Below are positions 1-8,400 of a stretch of DNA of 17,367 bases, in pieces. The DNA lies in assembly GCA_000310025.1 (NCBI GenBank), contig FN648787.1, positions 25,011 to 42,377 of the forward strand, written 5' to 3'. This stretch comes from Ectocarpus siliculosus. Its lineage: Eukaryota; Sar; Phaeophyceae; Ectocarpales; Ectocarpaceae. The notes beneath the pieces are model-generated. The model was not told the DNA's origin. It searched no databases and saw only the letters and a list, made by a program, of their open reading frames with translations. The position numbers and the translations under genes are program-made. Position 1 is the first letter of the stretch. Each line of letters starts with the position of its first letter.

Positions 1-305
1 GGGATTTCCGTCGACGTATCGGGATCTTTCCTAACGCGCTTGCTTGTGGAGCAATCAACCTTTCGAACATCGGTCTGGGGGGGGTACTATCTCTCCGACT
101 CTTGCGGAATACCACGGTACGGTATGCAGACAATCTTGGTCGTGGAGCAATCAACCTTTCCAAGTCGGTCTAGGGGGGGTGCCCTCTCTCGCAACCTTGC
201 GATAATTTCGCCAACGACGTCGACGACCAACAACAAGTATCCACCGTCTCACTACGCCTCTCTGATGTGTCCCCCCTTCCTTGGCCTACGCCGTTTTTTC
301 CGCAG
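1..305 (+). other. Probable intron sequence upstream of exon a, with a tandem duplication
   Basis: No convincing exon is seen. The stretch holds two imperfect copies of a ~65-bp unit (listed separately) and, from about 271, the pyrimidine tract and acceptor of the 306 exon. The open frames here lack the composition bias of the real exons. Confidence 0.5.
46..206 (+). repeat. Imperfect direct duplication of a ~65-bp unit, 96-bp offset
   Basis: Copy 1 is about 46-110 and copy 2 about 142-206. Both begin GTGGAGCAATCAACCTTTC, continue with TCGGTCT, a run of G, a CTCTC stretch, and end CTTGCG followed by an AT-rich end. A few substitutions and a 2-nt gap separate them. Confidence 0.75.
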
Positions 306-467
306 AGCCGGCTTCGTGGAAGTAGCCCGAGCGCGGCGGGGGCGGCGGGTCCAGGACCCGTCCCTGGAATGGTCCAAGGAAAGATCCCGGCAACGCTCCC
401 CGGAACGAGGTCGACGCCGTTCGTCGTGGGACAGGCGCCGATGCCGGTCGCCCGGGAATCACTGAAG
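306..467 (+). CDS. Internal exon a of the unrecognised gene (162 nt, 54 codons)
   Basis: The acceptor is very strong: a C/T tract from about 271 to 302 ending in TTTTTTCCGCAG at 305. The donor is AAG|GTGCGT at 467/468. The exon is open in phase 0 throughout and encodes a Gly/Ala/Pro-rich linker followed by a less biased segment (GTRSTPFVVGQAPMPVARES). Its GC content is well above that of the flanking DNA. The other two forward frames give Arg- or Pro-rich shadows. The exon is 3n and phase 0-0, so it joins 1134-1243 without changing frame. Confidence 0.55.
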
Positions 468-3088
468 GTGCGTTGAAGCCGTCTTGATGGTGCACCCAGC
501 GCGTCAAAAACTCTCCCCTTTGCTATTTCAGCCGGCAAGAAAAACGAGTTCCTTCCATGGGCCTGCAGCAAAAGTGAAGGCGGCACCTCCGAAGGGTTAA
601 CTAGTCGGCGGTTCGATCGATCTCATCTCCTTGTGCTTCCCTTCCCTCTTGTTTGATCCATACACCCAAGCACTGCTGTAGCGACGTACATCCGTCAGTA
701 CTCTACTTTGTTTCTGTCCTTCTTTTTCCCTCCGCCTTTTCTTCTTTTTTTGTTAGGTCATGAGTGCGTCGATCACGCACTACCGGCCGTCACTTGATAA
801 TATCCTCCTGTTCTTTTACGAGGCTCTCTATGCTTGGTTTTTGCCCGTGCTTGGAAGGATTTGGGGTTTGGCGCTCTTAAGCTAGCTAGCGCCACAGTCA
901 GTTTGTGCTCAAAGCCTTTCTGGAAAGCCTGCCAGGCTTTTGAGTGCTGACCAACTCTGTGCTGCAGAATTCTTCACCTTGTTGTTAATGATCAATTTTT
1001 GGCACGCGAAGCACCTCGACTAGTTACGACGAGCTCAAATACGTCGACCTTCGAACGTAGTTCATTTTTTTTTTTTTATCTCCACATTGCTCGTTTCGAC
1101 CCCACTCTTTTCCCGCCTTTTTCTTCGCCCCAGGTGAAGCACCTCGACTACGACGACCTCCACGTGACGCAGGGCATCCGCGAGGAGGGTCTGAGGGGGG
1201 GGGGTAACCGTGGGGGGCGCGGTCTCGACATTAACGATGCCAGGTATGCACAGGCCGGAGTGTCGTGTCTATCGCCTGCCTTTCGTGTATGCCCGAGGTT
1301 GCGTTTGCCAACCAAAATACATACCAGTGTTTTGCGCTTTCAAGATGTTTTTTTTTTCTTTTTCAAAGTGGGCATCGCCTGCGTTCGTTACCCACTGTTT
1401 CACTGTTTTGTTGCTTGGACGGTGTTCGGCCTTCCCCGCCATCGCACGGAAACGAGCCGCGGATATCGTAGGCATTTTCACGGGTTTCCGTGATAGACAG
1501 CCGGGGTCCACGGGTTGCCGCAAGAACCACAGCGCCGCTTTGAGCGAGGTGGTGTCTCTGTCATGTGCCGGGCTTAGCTGTTTGACCCTAACTGCCGCCC
1601 GGGGAGCCCTACTCCTTCCGTCAGTACGGGCGATTCGAGGGGATGGTGTTCGGGGGTACTCAGCACTCGATACTGATCTACGGAGATCTAGGGGGTTTCG
1701 TGTATCATCTGGTGTGTGTTTGTAAAGGGGCGATCCCCCCTCTGCGCGCATGGGCAGGCATGCCCTGCGCACTCGTCAACGGTACAAGGTCTTGAGTCAA
1801 CCCTTTTTCCTCTGCGCTCCTGACACCAAGCTGCTCGCCTCCAAACGTTCCTCTTACAGCAGTTAGCGCCGACATTTAAGAACAAGGTAGTTAAGAACTG
1901 TATGCTCATGATTGAATCAAACCGTAAGGCCTTGAGCACCATTTTGCGAGCCCTCGTTGAGAACCTCCACACGAAAGCCTGTATGGTGGCCGATTGTATG
2001 CATGGCCCTATGAAGCCCAGCCTCAGCCAAAAAGTAACAAGGGCGGGGTGCTAGTTGTGCCACTAGGGTTTGCGAAGGCTTTTGCTTGCACGCGAGCTGC
2101 GACTGGGATTAGTGTCCTTGTCTCTCTGTCTTTGTCGGGGGTTAAACCATGCTAATGTATGGCAACCAGGTCAAGCGCGGGTGCTTAAAATATGAGTCAG
2201 GGCGGGGCTAATGCCATCACGTGTCCAAGTCGGTTGTCCCTTTGCTGCCGGAACATGGATGGACTACCTAGTCCTTTCGTTCATCATGAGGGCTGACGGG
2301 AAAGCTCGACGCATTCGTCTATCCCGTTGGTTGCCTTTGGCTTGCGTGTCTGCAAGCAGCGCCTGACGCCTGCTACCCTGGCATGAAATCCCCGGACGCA
2401 ACCCTACATTTTCCTGCCACATGTTTCTAATCTAACCCTCCTCCCCCGCCTCCTTCCCGCCCGCCCTGTTCGCCCCCCCCACCCCCCTCTGTTGTTTCAC
2501 GCACCCCTCAACCCCGCAAAAGGGACACCGACCTGTTCGCCAAGATGGCTGCTGCGGCGAAGCTGACGGAGGCCAGGGTTAACGCCGAGGAAGGAAGCCG
2601 AGAACCTAAGGGGAGAGAAACGACAGCGGGGCGAGCATCATCAACATCAGCGGCAACGCCTCAGGACGGTCGAAACGGTACTGATTCCGCCGCCGCCGGT
2701 GTCGGCGCCGAAAGAAAACCACGCGGGGTTTCGAGACAAGGCGGGGGGGGGGGGCACCCAAAGGAGGACCCCAAAAGCGAGTTTGCCCCCCTGGCCCAAA
2801 CGTTGAAACAACCAAAACGGGGCCCCGGGCATTGGGGGGAAACACCCGGCGGCTATGGATGTGGATTCAAACGACAAGGAAAAAAAAACGGTTACCCTTG
2901 AGGGAGAGTTCAAGTCTGCGGAGGGGGTGCCGCGAGCATCAACGGGGGCGGGGGGAGCGGCGGACAAGGATGGGCCCGAGGACATGGACAACGATGACGA
3001 CGACGACGATCTTTTGTCGGCCGTCAAGAAAGGGAAAGGCCGCGGCAGAGGGAAAGGGAAGGCCAAGGGCAAGAAGGGCAAGGCATGA
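306..3088 (+). CDS. 3' part of an unrecognised gene with an acidic then basic C-terminal tail (three exons, 5' end outside window)
   Basis: I do not recognise this gene. Three exons chain by phase: 306-467 (phase 0 to 0), 1134-1243 (phase 0 to 2) and 2523 onward (phase 2). The junctions are AAG|GTGCGT, CCAG|GTATGC and pyrimidine-rich acceptors. The joined product has a Gly/Pro/Ala-rich linker, then a more ordered-looking stretch (KHLDYDDLHVTQGIREEG), a GGGNRGGRG-type glycine/arginine patch, a helix-prone Ala/Lys/Glu segment and a Ser/Thr/Gly-rich linker. The most coding-like C-terminus lies in another frame (2855-3088) and carries an Asp run followed by a Gly/Lys/Arg-rich basic tail. Such acidic-basic tails are common in nuclear, chromatin or RNA-associated proteins, but that is inference. 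The frame must shift by one base after the in-frame stop at 2804-2806 and before about 2855 for the tail to be reached. Otherwise translation ends at 2901. Confidence 0.5.
468..1133 (+). other. Intron between exons a and b (666 bp)
   Basis: It is bounded by GTGCGT and CCCCAG. No gene is seen inside. It carries a hairpin at 909-944 and, near its 3' end, a short partial copy (1008-1030) of the start of the following exon. Confidence 0.5.
909..944. repeat. Inverted repeat / hairpin within an intron
   Basis: CTCAAAGCC at 909-917 faces GGCTTTTGAG at 935-944, complementary apart from one extra T. Inside it AAAGCCT-GCC-AGGCTTT (924-940) forms an alternative perfect 7-bp stem with a 3-nt loop. No terminator or mobile-element ends are evident. 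Confidence 0.5.
1134..1243 (+). CDS. Internal exon b of the unrecognised gene (110 nt)
   Basis: The acceptor has a long T/C tract (1063-1130) ending in CCCCAG at 1133. The donor is GCCAG|GTATGC at 1243/1244. Read in phase 0 it starts VKHLDYDDLHVTQGIREEG and continues through a Gly/Arg patch to DINDA, leaving two bases (AG). These are completed by the first base of the 2523 exon to give Arg. A weaker donor (GTAACC) follows the ten-G run at 1194-1203 but would leave phase 1, which does not fit 2523. I therefore prefer 1243. Confidence 0.5.
1244..2522 (+). other. Intron between exons b and terminal exon (1279 bp)
   Basis: It is bounded by GTATGC and a C-rich tract ending AAAAG. Short open frames on both strands (for example 1269-1772 and 1688-1972 on the minus strand) lack exon-like composition and splice context. 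Nothing else is supported. Confidence 0.45.
2523..3088 (+). CDS. Terminal exon of the unrecognised gene, with an internal frame change
   Basis: The acceptor follows a C-rich tract (about 2440-2515) and ends in AAAAG at 2522. One base completes the split Arg codon, then the frame reads DTDLFAKMAAAAKLTEARVN and a Ser/Thr/Gly/Arg-rich linker. This frame stops at 2899-2901. From about 2807 the next frame (open after the TGA at 2804-2806) becomes the coding-like one: MDVDSNDKEKKTVTLEGEF, then an Asp-rich patch (about 2987-3010), a short LLSAV segment and a Lys/Gly/Arg-rich tail ending at TGA 3086-3088. A one-base excess near the C/G runs at 2818-2839 would explain the switch. A short intron is not supported, because the only AG before the tail (2877-2878) lacks a pyrimidine tract. 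Confidence 0.5.
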
Positions 3089-4003
3089 CTCGAGTGACCT
3101 TACGTCGGGTTACATGAGCACGATAGATTGACAGGCGGTTGGGTTTTTGTCTGCGACGTATATAGGTGTGCGCTGTAGCGGGCGGGATTTGGTTGTTGTT
3201 CGGCAAATCTCCAGCGGGTGCGTAGAGGTATCTCTAAGGGGCGGGAAAAGCGTTTACCCGTCCTCTTGCTACCTCCTCGGGTCTCGACCCACGCGGTTGG
3301 TTGGTTGGTGGTGGCGGACAGCAGCTGTACGGTAGCAGCAGCGGGCACCAAACGTGCTGACTGCCGGTTATGTGGTAGTCTACTGGTTTGACGAGAGGTG
3401 TTTTGGAGTGATGGCGGTGACCGTTTGGAATATAGTGTCCGGGCATTGTAGGGGAAGGGCGCGAGGCGGGGGGGGGGGGGGAGGTGTGGAGGTTGCGAAA
3501 CGGTCTTGTTCTCGTGGAATATGATAGTGAAAGTCTCCTCTTGATCGAATGGCACTTGTTTTCTGCAGACAAGATGGTCCTTGCAGATCTGATTAATGTT
3601 TCATCCGCGGTTGAAGCGATGCTGTCGCAGTCCGTCGTAGCCTTTGCGGGAGCGAGCATGAAAAGTGCCTCTTGTTTTCCCTGTCCTTGCCCCACGCTTG
3701 TGTCTCGGCACGTGCACATTACGAAGTCCTTCATCGTAGTATTTTCGCTGGTGTGTCAATTTTCGCTGACGGGGGGACAGGTGTCACGTGGTTACATGTA
3801 TCAACATCAACCAGTAGTGGCATTCGTTTCCCCGCCCTGCATGCACTATTCTTCTCCTCCATATAGTATAATGTAGACTAAAAAAAGGCTAGACTAAAAT
3901 AATAGTGGTCGTTCAGCAGAGTATAATGGCAAACGATTACACCGCTTCATCACCATCTTTTATTTTCTGCTGCAGCAACAGGTGATATGCATGGGAATGC
4001 GTA

Positions 4004-4008
<5 letters not shown>

Positions 4009-4035
<27 letters not shown>
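4009..4035. repeat. (CTG)9 microsatellite
   Basis: Nine uninterrupted CTG units, followed by imperfect TTG/CTG units to about 4051. On the minus strand this reads as CAG and makes a poly-Gln shadow frame, which I do not consider coding. Confidence 0.95.
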
Positions 4036-4041
<6 letters not shown>

Positions 4042-4289
4042 TCTGTTGCTGCCCAGTTCAGCAATTTCCCGCACAATATATCCGGCGGGGCTGTCACGTC
4101 CTATGCATACAGAGTCTGACGGCTTGGCGGAAGGACTACTATTATACTGCTGTGACTCTCTCCGTGCGCCACATGATTCATGTGGAGGACCATCTTTAAT
4201 GTTCAATTTTGTTCCGTGGATCGCATGAATCAGAGACCAGCATCCATCCGCGAGACCGACGTTCACGGGCGTTCGTCGAAGTGGCTCTT

Positions 4290-4313
4290 TATATATATAT
4301 ATATATATATATA
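4290..4313. repeat. (TA)n microsatellite
   Basis: About twelve alternating TA units in intergenic DNA. Confidence 0.95.
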
Positions 4314-5127
4314 CTCAACAATCACAGCAGTGTGATAAATACAGTGGAAGTCCAGCGATGCTTCCCAAACACCCACCAGCCTCGGCCACGCGGGGCAAGT
4401 CTGTAGTAATTTGGAATCGGCAGAGTGCTATTTTTCCGTTTGTCGTTTTGGGTAACTATCCAGTAATCTAATAATAATGGATGCCGATTTGAAGAGTATC
4501 ATACGCATACAAAACTTGACGAAGAGACACTGCTGCGTGTATGCATGCACCGCCGACTGCTGCTGTACTGTTGTAGGTACATCATCAGACAGCGCCGTTG
4601 TCGCCGTTGTAGACGACTAGCCAGCCACCAAGAATTACTTTCTAGCAAAGAACGGTCTACCGCCGCTGTATTAAGGAATAATAAAAACACACACAGAAAT
4701 ACTACCCATTCGAGATATACCCACAGAGTCGAACGGGATGTGGTGGAGTCGTTTGAGTGGAGGGAAACCGGCTTGGTACTGGACTTGTTTCGCTGTATGA
4801 TACGGTATTCTATCTTCGCACGCACGTGCAAAATTCTTCACAAGAAAAACGTTCCGATCTCTGCCGCACCTGGTGATCCACAAATTTTGGTCAAATTTAA
4901 TGGTGACTCGTCATGAACACATCATCCATCCGTGCAAGAAATACATCTGTGTACGCATACAGCAGCACAGCAGCAGCAGCAGCAGTAGTATGCGGTGACC
5001 AAGCGTGTGTTGTATTGGGGCGCATAAGAATGCATAATACAATGGACACGCGGTGTTGTAAATGATTCCGAGCTCTTTGGTTCTTTGGTTCGACGAAGGA
5101 AGAAGATTACATCCCTGCTTCCCTGTC

Positions 5128-5183
5128 TACTGCGTACTGGTATCGTATGTATGGATACTGCGTACTGGTATCATTATGTATGA
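5128..5183 (+). repeat. 28-bp tandem duplication
   Basis: TACTGCGTACTGGTATC occurs at 5128-5144 and again at 5156-5172. Each is followed by a similar ATGTATG-containing spacer, giving a 28-bp period in two copies. Confidence 0.85.
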
Positions 5184-5367
5184 ATTCGCCTGTACACCAA
5201 CCACCACCGCTCCTCCTGCTGCTGATGATGATGTTGTTTTTGTTGTTGAAGTCAGAATTCTCCCTCTACAGCAGTAGACAAACATTTCTCCGCTCTCTCT
5301 GTGCATCATCGGCTGTACACCCAAGCACTGCTCCCACGAAGTTTTCACATAATACAGCAGTAAGAAG

Positions 5368-5418
5368 ATGAGCAGTAAACTCTCTAGCCGTCTCTGGGTT
5401 GTGTTCCCTACTTCTTTG
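5368..5418 (+). CDS. Candidate first exon (ATG, 17 codons) of the large gene
   Basis: The ATG at 5368 has a favourable context (AAGATGA). The frame reads MSSKLSSRLWVVFPTSL and ends in phase 0 exactly at a good donor (TTG|GTGAGA, 5418/5419). It joins in phase to the candidate exon at 5580. The alternative start is the ATG at 5829 inside the next large exon (AGAATGT, with purine at -3), which would make this exon and 5580-5707 untranslated or spurious. Confidence 0.25.
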
Positions 5419-8400
5419 GTGAGAGAGAGACATCAGAGCCTGGAGCACAAAATCCAATCCGCGCGCGGATGCCGTTGGAAGATCCGTGTAAAACGTGCCC
5501 AAACATTTCAGTTTCATTATGTGCAAACCCCTTTTTTTTCGCGGCAAATTTGTATTTTTGATGCTGGAGTGAACATCAGCGGAAGCAGCAGTCTGGTTTT
5601 GAAAGCGGCGGCAGAGAAACGCAGCCGGCCCTTGAGTCGGACGGCTGGGCCAGCGCGCTGGATCAGCGTACCAGCTGCAGCACGCCAAACGCCAACCCGG
5701 AAGGCAGGTGTCCCCGATCTTCGACGGGCGCGGCAGAGTGAAGCTCTCGCTTCTCGGGGCGCTGCTGGTTCAAACCCCATTACAAAAACAGCCTCTTGGC
5801 TCTCTCGTCACCCAACCTGCACCAGAGAATGTTCTCCAGCGGGAGCGAGGCGTCCCCTCGCAACGACAGGGACTATGGGCGAGGCACGAGCTCGGTCACG
5901 TCCACGATGGACGAGGCCTTCGAGAGCTCGGGGACCGCCGTTAAGGCCGGCGGCCCGCTGATGTCGCCCGTGTTGCGCACGCTGGCCTCTGCCGGCTCCG
6001 GCCTTGCGGAGGGGATGATGATGCCTGTGGAGGAAGTGCCCACCCTACCCGACCCTGCTGGTGACGCGGGAGGGTTAGTGGTGGCGGCCTTGCGCGGAGC
6101 AGGGAGAGGGCAGCAGTTCGTGCCGCTCGAGCCACCTGACATCGACGCCCCGCGAAGCACAGCGGCAAGGGCTCACCATGGCCACGGGAGGCTGAAGCAG
6201 CAGCAGCAGCAGCAGCAGCAGCACGCCACGGGCGAGAGTGACATGAGTGAGGCATCAGAAAATGCTGAGGGTGGGGCGCACTTGCCGAGCGGTCTGCCGC
6301 TACCTGTCGGCTCCGTTGTTCCCGGGGTTCCGAACGGCGGGGTGGATGGGAGGAGAGGATCCCCACAACGGAAGAAGAAGACCAGCGGCATCGGCGGCGG
6401 CGGCAGCAGCAGCAACAACGGCGGCAGCAGCAGCAGCAGCAGCCCGTCTCGGGTGCGTCGAAGAGGCAGACCGCTATCAGAAGAACCAGAACACGACGAC
6501 GCCTCCCCGACCGGGAAGGGGAACAAGCGGAGACACACGCCGCCGGCCCCCAAGCACCGCGTCTTGTCCGGGGCCTGGGGGAAGCTCGCAGCTCCGGAGA
6601 GGCCGGCGGTGGCAGCGGCGAATGAACAACAGGGAGGGAAGGAGGAGCAGGGCAAGGACGACTGCGCCACCAGCTGCGGCTCGCGGTCTTCGAGCGAGTT
6701 CACCTCCGAACCCAACGAGGCCGGCAGCAGTGATTCGCCGTCGGCAACAGTAGCAGCAGCAGCAGCAGCAGCAAGGGTGGTAGCGCCGCCGCCGCCGTCG
6801 CCGCCACCAGCAGCTGCGCCCTCAGCTCCGAACGAATTTGCCGGCGACGTCGACGAAGACAACGACGATATCCCGGCCGCGAGCGACCTGCTGAGCGAGT
6901 TCGACAGCAACACCACCTGGGCCGGCGCCAGCGCGCTGAGCGTGGCGACGACCCGCACGGCCGGGTACAGCTCCCTCATCGAGACGAGCTCCGCGCTGTC
7001 CCAGTACCCAAGCAGCTACCGCTCGACGACCGCAGCAAAGCTGGACAACGCCGGGGTCTGGTCCGAGGAGTCGCAAGGCAAGAACGGCGACCTCAACGGC
7101 GTGTCGGTCACCACCACCGCTAACCGCCGGAGTCGGGGGCGGGCGAGCCCTCCTCACAACCTGCGGGTCATCGGCGGGACGCCAGCGCGCAGAGGGGTTC
7201 GGAAAGCGAAGCCGGACAACAACAACAACAGCGGCAGCGGTAGCAGTGGCGCTGGTGGAGGTGGCACAAGAGTCAACGGTAAGATGTCGGGTTCAGACGG
7301 GGACAGCGGCAGCAACTCCGGCAGGCCACGGACGCTGGCGAGGCCCACGACGACGCCGCGGAGAGCGGCCATGTCTCCTCACGGTGTGGCAATGGACGCC
7401 GCCATAAGGATAGTGGAGGAGCGCGGGGCGAGGCTGGGGATCGTGAGGGAGGAGAAGGAGGGAGACGGTGCTGCGGCTGCCGCCGCCGCTGCTGCTGCCG
7501 CGGCCGCCGCTAACAGCAGCGAGAGGGCGCGGGAAGCGGCGTACGCGAACCAGATAGCGGCTCCGGCGATGACGTCTCTAGAGCAACGGCGACAGCGTGC
7601 TAAGGCCTGGGCAAAGTCAAGGTACGGTTGGTGTTTTTTTCTTCAAGTACCACATGTTCTTCTTCCCTATGTACAAGATACAAGTATATGTTTCTTTTTT
7701 TTACGATTCCACAGACGGAGATCAGCTGCGCTGCTGTGTAGAGAGGTAAATGTGCGTACATGACATGGTACACAGATGGCGCGCTGTCGGGCGGCTTGTG
7801 TACATACGCCTCTATTCGAAGTTGTGCTGGTGACGATAGCTTCGTCGTTGCCTGCCCCTGGAGTTTTTGCGTTGCTGTGGGTCAGGAATAGCCGTTTCCT
7901 TCAAGCTTGCCACCCTTTGACTTGCGGAGAGATCCCAGCATGTACTACAAGTTCCACAGCAGCAGCATCAGTCTGGAGGGCTGCCAGGCGCGCGCCTGAA
8001 GGCTGTTTATTTTCCACTTCGAATTCTTGCAATCAACCATGCTAGGCGCCATCGCCGGCGCCCGCTGGTATGTATACAAGCGTACTTGCTTCTGTCCCCC
8101 CTCCCCTTTCTCCTAAAGAGCTGCAGAGTGACGGCAGCGTAGCTGCATATCGCACAGCGTTACACCTAATCCTCCGATGTATCTATTTCTCGGTAAAAGT
8201 ATCCCTTTCCCTGGGATAGCCCGAATTCGTCTGTATGTCAACAACATGAGCATCAAGTTTTGCAAGCACAAGCACATGTCAGATATACGCCGGAACTTCT
8301 GGCGTACAGCAGCACCAAAAATGGGACGCACACGGCATCACGAACACTCTTTTTTTGTTGATTGAGTCGGCGAGCACACACAGACAGCCCGAGAGGTGGC

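Larger units (their letters stand above)
3089..5367. other. 3' UTR and intergenic region; no gene supported
   Basis: About 2.3 kb of lower-GC DNA follows the tail of the left gene. It contains a G-run cluster (3449-3493), a (CTG)9 tract (4009-4035), an (AT) tract (4290-4313), CAG-rich repeats (about 4969-4985) and a 28-bp tandem duplication (5128-5183). Open frames of 60-150 codons occur on both strands, but none shows the composition, splice signals or motifs seen in the real exons. I cannot place a polyadenylation site or promoter. Confidence 0.5.

Noticed and set aside
46-206. CRISPR-like repeat pair
   Set aside because: There are only two imperfect copies, with G and CT runs and no spacer regularity. 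The context is eukaryotic introns.
2700-2878. Hidden intron to explain the frame change in the left gene
   Set aside because: The only AG before the tail that restores the frame (2877-2878) has a purine-rich upstream region and no pyrimidine tract.
3484-3876. 130-codon plus-strand open frame after the left gene
   Set aside because: Ser/Cys/Val-rich without domain, splice signals or exon-like GC. Probably a chance frame in the 3' UTR or intergenic DNA.
5708-5785. Possible tRNA, from a GGTTCAAACCCC stretch at about 5767
   Set aside because: No acceptor stem, A-box-like D arm or well-paired T stem can be drawn around it.
6173-6979. 268-codon minus-strand open frame opposite exon 5792-7621
   Set aside because: It is a shadow of the Gln/Ser/Ala repeats (poly-Cys and poly-Leu runs) with no independent support.
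7715-7745. 31-nt pseudo-exon flanked by a T-rich acceptor (CCACAG) and GTAAAT
   Set aside because: It enters in phase 2 but leaves in phase 0, so it breaks the frame with all downstream candidates. It could be an alternative 3' end with stop at 7761-7763, but there is no support for that.
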